In this document: piece after piece, positions 20,202-32,300 of the stretch
Layout: each line of letters starts with the position of its first letter
Position numbering within the stretch: position 1 is the stretch's first letter
Made by a program: the position numbers and the translations under genes
Notes under the pieces: generated by a model
Databases searched by the model: none
Told to the model about the DNA's origin: nothing
Seen by the model: the letters and a program-made list of their open reading frames with translations, nothing else
NCBI GenBank assembly: GCA_024516035.1
Contig: CM044967.1
Location: 6,199,284 to 6,263,283, forward strand
Length of the DNA stretch: 64,000 bases
Direction: 5' to 3'
From: Bactericera cockerelli
Lineage: Eukaryota > Arthropoda > Insecta > Hemiptera > Triozidae

Positions 20202-23200
20202 CTGGAACGGAATATAAATCATATTAACACATTGCGTGCCAATCCTTATTTGTGATGTTTCCCCAGGGACCAGCCGAATTTTGGTCAAATTCTCTGGTCA
20301 CACTGTAGAGTGTGACACACGTTTAAAGAAACAACAAGGTGTCGCACTCTACAGTGTGACAGGGCCACAATGGCAAGTGCACTGTCACACTCTAGAGTAG
20401 TCTAGAGTGTGACGTGGCACGCAATGTGTTAATAAATACTGAGGCAATATTAACAAATTATTTATTTATTTATTATTTATTATACGGGACCAGCCCAAGA
20501 TACAAGTGACAATGTACAACAAATAACAGTTTAAAAATAAATATTTTGAAATAAGGAGATATCAAAATTGATAAAGTCTGCTAAAATTGTAAAAATATTA
20601 TTTCTTAAATGAAGCATTAGAATTGATTGCCAAGCCGCATCATACGATTGATGGGAGTATAGTAAAGGTAAGAATGACAAATACTGAGGCAATCATTGAG
20701 AACGCTCAAAAGTCGGTGATAATATCAACTACGCAAATCATAAACAAACGTCTCAATATTAATTGAACGTGGCTTCCTATCAACATATAGTTATTTAAAC
20801 CTATGATTATTTGTAATTACCTCAATAAAGAGTGATACCTTATTATCAATAAATAATACAGTAGTCGTGAGGACAATTGGGGTGGTTGTAGGGAGAGTAT
20901 CGACCAGTGGCCGCATTACGAGGACATGATTTTGGAATATCGTGGTTTGTTGGAGATATGATGATGCATTTTATTTCTTGTAATGTCGATGCGAATTATT
21001 AAAAACTGTGACATGATAACACAAATATTGAGCTCTTTATCAAAAAAAAAAAAAAAAAAAAAAATAGATACTAGATACCATTTTTATACACGCCGCGCGC
21101 CGTATGTCTGTCTGTGATTAAGAGGTCGCGGGTTCGAAACACAGACGGGACATGACAAGTTATCCTCCCATTTCCCTATCAATGAGGAAAAATTCATGCA
21201 TTGGGTGGGATTTGAACTAACGGATCTCTACACTACCTGGATTACCAGACTACCAAAGGTTACCCCACAAAAGAAGAGGATTGCATCCCTTAGTGTTACC
21301 TATTATGTACAATTATTAATGCAAATAAATTACAAATTACAAATTTTTATCGACAGATGTACTGTACAACTCACCCAAAACAATTGCCAACGTTTTCGTC
21401 GCCTTCCGCTCTTTTTTCGCCGACGACTTCTCCCGCTTCTTCCGACTCGCCTTGTTCACCTTGTAGATCGTGAAGCGACTCGCCGCCGACGCCTTACGTT
21501 CCTTCTTGCTGTGGATCTCGTTGTCGGAGCCGCAACGCTCTTGCGTCGATTGCGTCCGCTTGACGCATTTGTTCGACAGCGTCGTCTTCTCCTCTTCCAC
21601 AGAGTAGCTGCGGAGAGCGTGAGGCTGGGGGGAAAAGGAGAGGGTTTTAGGTTGCGAGGAGCGGGGATATTGGGGCGAAATTAATAGAGAAAATAGAGAT
21701 CAGAAGTTCGAACTTGAGATACCTAAATCACGGTGGCGAGAGGATTATATGGACGACCAGATCTAATTTCTAGGCTCCTTTCATGTCCATTGTTGTTGTA
21801 GCCAGCTTGGCTTCAGCTAGACGGGTGCGTGATGGTCTCCAGCCAACTTTATTTCAAAGTTGGCTCGTCCTGAACCACATATTTCTAAGTGCGATCAACC
21901 ATCATGAGGACTTGAACTTTTCTGTACAAGCCATTAAACCCTTAGGAAACTGCAAGCTAGCCTGGCTTGTAAGGGTTGGCTAGTCTTCTCCCTGTTTAAC
22001 GTCCTCCAGCCAGACAAACAAAATCGAGATCACAAGTTCGGACTTGAGCATTAGTTTCTCCATTTAAAACAATACGCATAATATAGACTTAAGTCCACAG
22101 AGGTATAACAAAATCGTCTATTAATCCCGATTGAGATCTTAAGTCATGACTTAGCATTAGTTTTCCCCATTTAAAACAATACACAAATCTAGGCTTAAGT
22201 CCACAGTGTTCTTATAGACTTTCCTTATAATAATTATGTACCTGTGTGGACTTGAGTCTAGATTTTGAGTATTGTTTAGATGGGGCAAGTAAGTTCTGAT
22301 TAAAACTAGTGATCCCGATTTTGTTTATGAATTTCGCCCTTACTTTACTGATGGCTAGGTCTAGATACACATGCTTCGTCCAAGCTCATGTAGATGTCAG
22401 GTCTCGTGATCAATTTCCAACAATTGAGGGCTCTAGTATCAAAACCGGCTCTCTCCAAAAAAATTGAAAATAAGGTTGTGGTGCCCCTGGAATCTCTTTT
22501 TAAAGTCGCATATACTGAAAAAACATTACTTCTCAAAACCTACTCTCTCCCATAGTAATTCTGTTGTAAAATATGCGTTCATTTTCAAACTGTTCTCTCT
22601 CCACATCCTGTAAAATTAGAAAAAGTGGAGAGAGCCGGTTTTGATACTAGAGTCCTCAATTACAGAGTTCCAAAGTGGTCACGGGACCTTATATCTACAT
22701 GAGCTTGAACCTAGCAGAGGCATCTCGACCCGACCATGAGTCTACTAGCTAAATAGATGGTTTTAGCTTGGCTGATTTTCTTCTTATATCATTTACGAGC
22801 TGTCACGTGTTTCACTTCGCTTTCGAAAACGTGAATGGCTTTCGCAATAAGTTTATACTGATTAAAATAGAGAGGTTAGTTGATGGCATGGATAATCAGA
22901 ACTATTACCTGCTGATGAGAGCAAATAGCTCGAAACAGCTGTCCAGGTATGTTCTGATATTCATGTACATTGTACCTACATCAAGTACAACTTCTCACTT
23001 TTCTGTTTATACTGATTATACTGAATTAAATAAAGTTAGTTAGAAATATTCTGAACATTCACCTATCCTATTCTTAAACCAACTCCTTGAGTTCCCAATA
23101 AGAAATAATCAAAAAGCAACAACTATAATTTAACTCCTCGCATAACAACGTAAATGGATAATCTTTCTCCAATTTAGGAATAAAGGTAGGCTAATAATGA

Positions 23201-24652
23201 ATTTTATTACAACAGCAGCGGGAGCCGTTATGAAGGAAAACAAAAGCTGTAAAAAAAGTTCATTACGAGTTTATCGGGATGGGCTGCAATAAATATGAAC
23301 AACCCAGTCAACAATTTGGAAATTATAGCCCCGAACTTTTCATCCGAAAATACCAAAGTAAAAATAAAAACTCCAATATTTTTATTAAGATGTTTTTCTT
23401 GCTTAACGAGTTTCCGCTCTTTTTCTTTCCTTTCTTTGTCTTTATTTTTCTCTTCCTATTTCTCCTGAGCAAACCAAGAACAGATAAGTACTTTTATTTT
23501 TATTGTTCAAATTTTTAACTATACCTGTGAATTTCTGAATATACATAATTCTTGTTAACTATAATACATTTACATACCTACTTAATACTTTTTATGGGGC
23601 AAATTTAATGTTCTAAAAATAAATATTAAAAACACATTAAAAATATAGTAATAATAATGGACTTTTTAGTATGAGCTATGAACCAGGTCAGGATTTTCTA
23701 CTACCTGACCCTCACTATCATCAAAGTTTTAATCTCATAGGATGGGTTTTTAATTTGCCAAGTTTTTCAGTCCACTGTTTTCCTCTTAATTTCTTGGTTT
23801 ATCAGTCTCATCAGATATTTTACATCACTATAATCACTATAAACAGAAAATACATATGTCATTCCATTACATACCTAAGGTACTACGGGAAGCTTTCCTG
23901 ATATTTTTTTTTCTTAATATGTTCTTAAGAGAAAAAAAAAGTCAATGTAGAGGTGGAAACATCAGACTTTCATTAACTTGGTTCTGTGGGCCCTTGTTAA
24001 TTATTAGTCTCCTTGTATAAACTTGATGGAAATATCAAGTTTGGCGACCATTGAACACGATGATGCTACTCAATCATGATGATAATGATGATGATGAATA
24101 CCTAGTAATTCTTACTTTCACTTACTTACTTACTTTTAGTCGTCTGACAGGACATAGAAAGAGCCCAGAAAATTGCTTCTGGGCGTCCACAGGGGTTAAT
24201 ACCCCATAAATCCTTCCACCACCATGACAACACTCATGGACACGAAAAGAAAAATAAGTAAGTCGTGTGATGTTCACACCAGTTTATTTTATTTCACAAT
24301 ATTATGTTTAATTTTATTTATTAATTTTATTTACCTAATCAAATCGCGCGAGAATGCGTTTTCCATAGGTAAGGTATATACGAGAAGTAGTGCTTTATTG
24401 AGACTGAAAGAGCAAGACAGGCCGGGTGGAAAAGCTCACAATGTAAGAATCTTGCCGCTGAAGCTATTAAAGTGGCAGAGAATGCCTAAGGCATTAACTT
24501 CGCCCAGGATTACAATACATTGTACATTTAAATTTAAATATTTTTTTATTTCTTTATCTTATTTTGTAAATACCTAATGTTAATTTTTTTATCTTTGTTA
24601 ATAATTTATTGTTGTACATATGTACCATTGTACCTATTGTACAAAAAATAAA

Positions 24653-24695
<43 letters not shown>

Positions 24696-26259
24696 CATCA
24701 ACCGAAAAGAAAAGTGAGAAGTTTGACTAGCTATCAGTTTTTTGTTTTCAACTTACTTTCGAGTTCGTCAGGGCAGAGGACTGAGCCGTGTTGTTGTTCT
24801 TGAAGTCCGCCAGCTCTGTTTCAGACTTTTTCAGGGGACTGTTGGGACTCGAACCCGGGACTTCGAAGCTCGAGGCGGCGTAACCCGAGTCGTGGTTCCC
24901 GTAGTGCTCCGTCAGGATTGAGGAGGATGACATAGGAGCAACGGCCCTGGGAAAACAAGGAATAGAATAGAATATTTTTTTTTATTGTAAATAAAGCCCG
25001 AGGGCATCTTACAAAGTCAATACTTAAAATTAATCTAATACTAAGGGAATAAAACAAAGTACATAATAATAATAGGTATAATAATAACAAGGTATAATAA
25101 TAAAAAAAAGGTATAATAATAACAATAGCTAGGTGGTTAAGCAGTCGCTTGCTATGCGGAAGGTCCCGGTTACGAAACCCCGCGCCGAAAAAAAATTGTA
25201 TTCGAAATTTGGTTACAATATTGTTTGTAAGGGATACCTTCCGGTGCGCTCGTGTTTGACCCAGCACCTAAATGGGAAGTATATTTATTGTGTTACTTCT
25301 CGCCCATCAGAGGGGAGGCATACTAAGGGATGGGCAGGCTACAACATAGACTACAAGGTAGGTCCTGTTACAGTAGGCTGTGAAACACTCATTTTTTTTT
25401 AAATACACCGACCTTAGTGGCTTGATCAATAAGGCGGCGCACTTATAACCTGGAGGTCGGTGGTTCAAGTCCCGGTTTCACCGTAGATTTAGTAAAGCGA
25501 GATTTAGTAAAGTGATTAACACAAATACGAACACTTTAAAAAAATAATGATAACAATAATACAGCCAGTTGTTGTACAAAATTCTACATGAAGAGGAATC
25601 CCTCGATCAAGTGGCGGATCACCTTGAATTCTAGGAATCGCCTTTAGCTGTCGAAGTTTTCATTAACGTTTTAATTTATGTTGTTCTTTGTGTTAAATTT
25701 AGTCCAAAGCCCAGCATTACGAGAGATAACACTGTTTGCCTACATTGCTTGCTCGTATAATTCCGTCAGGGAAAATATCCATACAAATGAGTGGACCCCG
25801 TAACATCCAGAGTACAACGCCGAAAATCTCCGACTACGATGGAATTCGAACCCGGGTCACCTGCCATCATATCTTTGCCATCAACTTTACTGACCTTCCT
25901 GTATTATAAATAATAATAATATCGCCTTATTTATACTGCCCGATTGGGACTATTAAGTCCCATTATTCCAGCAGTGAATCCAAGACCACATAATAATCCA
26001 AGACGTATTATTATGTGGTCATGTCCCGGTTGGGTAACATGTCATATCCCGGCTGGGTTTCGAACCCGCAACCTCTGGAACCCCTGGATTCACAGAGTGT
26101 CGCCTTTATCACAGACGTATGTAAACCTTCTTTTTTATCCTGTGTAAACCTCCTTAGCAAAAACTATAGTAATCCCAGCAAAAAACATCCCTGATAAGAC
26201 ACAAGTTTATCAATAATATTGTTCTCTGAGCCCACTAACTTTTCTTGTCAAAATAACTA

Positions 26260-26337
<78 letters not shown>

Positions 26338-29300
26338 GCCTCCTCCTCATACGCCTCCTCTCCTCTTACTCCTTCTCTTTAACCTTATTTCTAAACATCA
26401 CTTTTTTACTACTGCTTCTCCTCCCACTTTTAACCTCATCTTCCTCCTAATCTTTCTTCTACTATAATAATAATAGTAGTACTCTTTAGTGGAAGGTAAC
26501 TACCAGGTGAAGTTGATGCTCAAAGCATTTTCTACCACCTAACCCCCGGAGTGTTATTATTATGTGGTCACAAACTAAAATTAATGAGGAAAAATTCATG
26601 CACTGGGTGGTATTGGAACCAACGGATCCCTACGCTACCTGGATTACCAGACTAGGGCGTCAACCACTTGCCTACCAGTACTACTCTTTTCCACCTCTTT
26701 CTCCGGCATTTTCTCCTCCTCCTCCTAATATTTTTCCTACTGCTGTTCTTTTCTCTCCCTCTCCTTCTCCTGTTTCTTCTTCTCTTCCTCCTTTTTCGAG
26801 TTTCCTTTCTACTTCTCCTCCTTACCTTTCCTTCTCTTTCTCCGGCATCTTCTCCTCCTCCTCCTCCCAATATTTTTCCTACTGCTGTTCTTTTCTCTCC
26901 CTCTCCTTCTCCTGTTTCTTCTTCTGTTCCTCCTTTTTCGAGTTTCTTTTCTACTTCTCTACCTTAACTTTCCTTTTCTTTTTCTCTACTTTCTACTCCT
27001 TCACTTCCTCCTCCTCCTCCTCTTTCTTCTCTATCTCTTGCTTCTCGACATTTTTCTATGCCTCCTCCTTGTTCACCTTTTCCCACTCTTTCTTCTTCTT
27101 CTCTCCTCCCACTCATTCTTCTCCTACACCTTTTCATATTCTTTCTATTTATCTTCCTACTTCTCTACTTTCTTCACCTTCTTCTTGCTTTCTCCTTCTT
27201 CCGTCTTCCCACTGTTTTCCTTTCACCTCTTTTTCTCCTCCCACTCATTCTTCTCTTACACCTCCTCCCATTCTTTCTTTTTATCTTCCCTCTTCTTTCT
27301 TCTTCTCTTTCTTGCCTCCTCTTCCTTCCCTATTCCCACTGTTTCCCTTTCACTCCCTTCTCTCCTCCCACTCATTCTTCTCCTACACCTCTTCATATTC
27401 TTTTTATTTATCTTCCTACTTCTCTACTTTCTTCTCCTCCTCGTAGCTTCTTCCTTCTTCCCTCCTCCCACTGTTTCCCTTTCACCTCCTTCTTTCCACC
27501 ACTCATTCTTCTCCTTCACTTCCTCCCTTTTCTATTTATCTTCCTACTTCTCTACTTTCTTCTCCTCCTCGTAGCTTCCTCCTTCTTCCCTCCTCCCACT
27601 CATTCTTCTCCTTCACCTCCTCCAATTCTTTCTATTTATCTTCCTACTTCTCTTCTTTATTCTCCTCCTCGTAGCTTCCTCCTTCTTCCCTCCTCCCACA
27701 GTTTCCCTTCTCGTTCTTCTCGTCCTCTCGATACTTCTCAACTTTCTATTCCTCCTCCTTTCAATAAGAAGACAAGGTCTCCATTTTGTTTACACATGTA
27801 ATCAAAAAGTTCGGCCAAGTTTTTCTCTCCTGGACGACGAGGCAAGAATTCGGAAGGGATTGAAAATCGTCCAAGTAATAAGTGGGGGGACCAGTGAAAC
27901 TAACAAAGTACCAAGTTGTAAATTCGAAACTTTCCACTGACCTTTGTGTGTTGCTGGACAGAGGAAAATAGAAAAGCACTCGGCAGAGAGTGAAGGGACT
28001 AATGTAGAAATTGACACCATCCGTTATAAGGGGAATTATAAGACCCTCTCATTTGTTTTGGAACACTTGTTTTCCATGATTTTTTTGGTTAAATATTATT
28101 ATTAATATATAAATCATTATTAGGAGGACAAAGTAATGTACAATATTTATTAGGGTATAAAATAAATAAATAAATAAATGATAAAATAGTTTGAAAAATA
28201 AATAAATAATAACGAAGAACATATGTCCTAACTAAAGGGTTATTGCCTGCGACAATCTCTTCCACCCAACCATCACCAGTACACCCATCAGTATAGCATT
28301 GTAATTATTTAGGTTTATCATAAGATCTATGGAATGTCGTGAGTATGTGAGTATGTCTGTACTAGTTCCACAGCTTGAACTGTAAAAGATGGCAAATAAT
28401 TGATGGTAAAGATAGGAATCGACTTTCATACTATACTACCTGAAAAATGTTACAATTATGGTCATGTCTTAATTAAGTATTCAGTCTCTTGACGAAGTAA
28501 AAGTTAACGGCTGAACTCCAGCCGCTGGAGTTAAAAAAAAGTAATGAGATGTACAAATCTATCATGGTTAACCTCTAATTGTTATTTTATTTACATTGTA
28601 TCTATACTCAAATAAATAAAGAGGTGCTTTGTTAAACTGTTGGCATAATGGGACTACCTGTCTTGCGCTGACAGTCTAAATAAAGCACTACTTATACTTA
28701 TACAAATAAACTGCCGGAATTTCACTTCAAAATCTTTCAAGAAGCGAAAGGAAGACTACCGAAAGGAAACACTCTGTTTTCTAACAAGATTTTCGAAATT
28801 ATATTCAGAAACAAAATAGCTATGAATTTGCAGGATTTTACAAATTCAATTAGAAATTTGCGAGACTCGAGTTTTGTGATGGAGATCAATTATTGAAATT
28901 GCGACCATTATGATTTGGGATTTGTACTCCGGTTCCTTGTACACTGTACAGATTTCAACTTGATAATAGTTTTATACTCAACTTCTCACTTTTCTTTCTC
29001 TCTTTTTGCTTTCCATTTCTGTTTTTTTTATTCTGCCTCTCATCTACCTCAGTAGCTACAGCCTAATATAAAGCGGCGAGGCGATGGACTTGTAAACTAT
29101 GGGTCGGTGGTTCTAGTCCTAAGTACGCCATAAAATTTATAAGGTAATTTTGAGTAATTGTGATATCGCGATTGTAATTAACAAAAATATAATGACTTAT
29201 TCTTCACCTTCAAACAAGGACATTTCAAGATGAATCTATATGAAACAGTTACTTGGAGAGGTAAGTTGGCGAGAAAAGGGCTAACAGTATGTTACAGTGG

Positions 29301-32300
29301 TAGTCAAGTGGTTAACGCGCTAGTCTGGTAATCCAGATAGCGTAGGTATCCCTTGGTTTGAATCCCAGCCAGTGCATGAATTTTTCCTCATTCATTTGAG
29401 TTTGTGACCACATAATAATAAGACTCTGAGGGTTAGGTGGTAGAAAATGCTTAGAGAGTATTATTATTATTACAGTGTAAACGGCTTTGACTGTTTTGTA
29501 TATTCACTATAGTAAAATAAAATTGAAAATTGAAATAAACAGAAAAGTTGTAATTTGCAATACTTAGTTGCACATACTCGTAGATATCAGAAATGAGACA
29601 GCTGTTTCCAGCTTATTGACGCTCATCAGCATGAAATAGTTCTGAATATTTATGTGTATGTCATCAACTAACCTTTCTACATTTCCGACTAAAGTGTTCT
29701 CGGGAAAACAGTAACAGTCTGTCCGGTAGCTCAGTGGTAAAGGCGGCACTCTGTGAATCCAGAGATTCCAGAGGTCGTGGGTTCGAAACCCAGCCGGGAC
29801 ATGACAAGTTATCCTCCCATTTGGGAATTTTACCACATAATAATATGTCTTGGGCTTACTCCTGGAATAATGGGACTTAAATAGGCTTAATTGGGCAGTA
29901 TAAAAAAGGCGATATTATACAGGTAGGTAGGATAATAGAAGTTAGTTGTGTTGTGCTATGCTAGCAGTACACTCTCACCGAGGCCCGAGGCATCGAGACC
30001 ACCCGAGGCGAGGGACCGTGAGACGTACCCGAAATATTAACATAAAATACTTATTACTTATTACTAAAGGATTTTTTTTTTACATTCCTTATCCTCTAAA
30101 AAGGAAAAAAAAAAGGAAAAAGGAAAAGCCATCCTCCGTGGCGTAATGGTGGTGACTACTGCCCATAGTCCAGAGATCCCGAGTTCGATCCCCGGTTGGA
30201 GCAGACTTTTCGAAGAAAATTCTGTTCCCTCCGAACACGTGAGGCTGGCATTTCCGGCCCTATCCAGGCTGGGTGAGGTTAATATGGGTAGCTGGTACGA
30301 TTCCCAGCGAATGGAGGGTAACACCCCCGTCCAGATCAGGACGTTAAAACCAAATAGAATTGTTGGCGTTAGGAAGGGCATCCAGCCATAAAAAAACGTA
30401 CTCCACCCTACCAACCTCAACCATGAGGTTGAACAATGCCGACCCCAAAAGCAACATAAGCTAATATGGGATAAAGGCAAGGGAGATATATATCCTCTAA
30501 AAAGGAAAGTCTCCTCCTCTTCTTCTTTTACTCTGTCTTATCCCGCTCAAGCAGGGTCGACGTTGTTCAACCTCATGGTTGAGGTTGATTGGTTTTGGCA
30601 CATTTTTTACGGCTGGATGCCCTTCCTAACGCCAACGATTCTATTTGATTTAACGTCCTGAATTAGGACGGGGGTTTTACCCTCCATTCGCTGGGGATCG
30701 TACCAGCTACCCGTACCTCTAAAAAGGAAAGTATTGTATCTTAATCTTGGATTCGCGCCTGGTCGTTTCAAGTTTAAATAAAACCCGGGTTTCTCATTAC
30801 TATTCAATCTTCAGTGTTTGGCCGTAAAAAAAATAATAGGTACTAATGCGAGAAACACATTTTCCGCAAAAATCATAAAACCAGCTATAACCTTGGAACT
30901 TCAAGTTGTGTATTTTATCTGAGGCACCACTGGTCTTTGGCAATGAAGAAAAGGGGGATAGGAGTTAGGAGAAGGCTATAACCCGAAGATATTTAGAAAT
31001 CCATCAACATCAACGGTTGTACTTTGTATCATGACCTATTTAATATTTATGCCGTGCGATATTTTTTTTTTTTTTTTGGTGTCCTTTTGTCTATTTTACT
31101 CAAGATTTTTTTTCCTAAAAGAAATATTCATTAAAAGCAGTTATTTTCAACAATGGTAATTGAAATAATTGAGATTGGGCTTTCCGATTTTCATTGGAAA
31201 TACACGTCACAAAAGCTTTATTGTAACGTGTACTGTTAAGTTTAGTGTAAAATTAAATAATAAGGTTATGATTTCAAATAGTTTGCCTGTCTGTTTTTTA
31301 CTTTTTTTGTGACAGGATACCTCTGGAAAACTCAAACAGACTCATTTCAAATATAAGCTGGAAACAGCTGTCCAGGTATGTTCATGTACATCTAATACAA
31401 CTTCTCACTTTTCTGTTTATACTGATCTACTACTGTCGCAAAGTCTACGTCGTAATGGTGACCCAGCCAACCTCCGCTCAGTGGCGTAACGGTTGTGATT
31501 ACTATCCGCAGTCCAGAGATCCTGTGTTCAATTCCCAGTTGGAGCAGACTTTTCACACAGAAAATTCTGTTCCCTCCAAAAACGTGAGGCTGGCATTTCT
31601 AGCGCTACCCAGGCTGGTTGAGGTTAATGTGTGGGTAGCTGGTACGATTCTCAGGGAATGAAGGGTAAAACAAGTAAAACAAATACGGGGTCTCTTAGGG
31701 CGGAATTAATAGACGTTTTTGTAATACCTCTGTGGCGCTAAGTCACGGATTACGTACTGTGTAAGATAGGGAAAATCGACACTTACCAACGACTTAAGTT
31801 ATTGATGTTGTCTATTAATTCCGCCCTTAGTGTGACAAGTCTGTGTAAGACATACAGTTTCACTTTAATATTTCTTTTCCTATGTGCTATATCTTATATG
31901 TAACTATGTAATGTAAAAGAGTCCTTTTCTGTCCTTAGTCGACCGAAACGATAAACAAAAGAGATGTACAAAAAAACACATTATTATTATAAAAAAAAGA
32001 TATATGAGCCAAAATTCGCCAAAACAGAAAAGTGAGAAGTTCTACTCACACAGCCTCCTCCACTACAGTCGCCAGGATAAACTCTGTACACTTGTCGTTG
32101 GGCAGGACTCCGCACTCATCCCCTGATCCTGGGGACCTGTCTCCCTCCTCATCCAGCTCCGCCTCGTCATCCTGCAAAGAGTAAAAAGTATGTTACACAG
32201 AAATCTATGGAAATATAAAAATAAGAAGTTAATAATAATAATAGACATAGCTGTACCTGGAGATAAAAATGTCATCGATAAAGAACAAGAAAAGATCACA

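Larger units (their letters stand above)
20202..21374 (-). other. Dop2R intron, 1.2 kb
   Basis: It holds a piggyBac-like MITE, an A-run (21042-21064), a SINE-B fragment and a SINE-C fragment. The rest is AT-rich and unassigned. Confidence 0.9.
21625..24756 (-). other. Dop2R intron, 3.1 kb
   Basis: It holds a nested MITE/R4/R3 cluster, R1, and an R6 repeat with a poly(A) tail. 22345-22760 and 23040-24150 appear unique and AT-rich. Confidence 0.85.
24947..32049 (-). other. Dop2R intron, 7.1 kb
   Basis: It is filled with SINEs A-E, R1, R5, a MITE and a polypyrimidine tract. 27780-28030 is an island of unique, less AT-rich sequence. 30730-31320 looks unique. No exon was recognised. Confidence 0.85.

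Noticed and set aside
21601..21607. Alternative acceptor CTCCGCAG for the Dop2R exon at 21375
   Set aside because: It leaves a one-base phase mismatch with the exon at 24757-24946, while the acceptor at 21625 fits and has a better pyrimidine tract.
21196..21684. Plus-strand open frame of 162 codons
   Set aside because: It is the antisense of the Dop2R exon 21375-21624 plus an inverted SINE-C head; the minus strand gives receptor sequence with correct phases.
26562..27801. Long open frames (up to about 290 codons) of Ser/Phe/Leu/Pro
   Set aside because: They lie in a polypyrimidine tract that cannot easily form stop codons; all three frames are open and composition is trivial.
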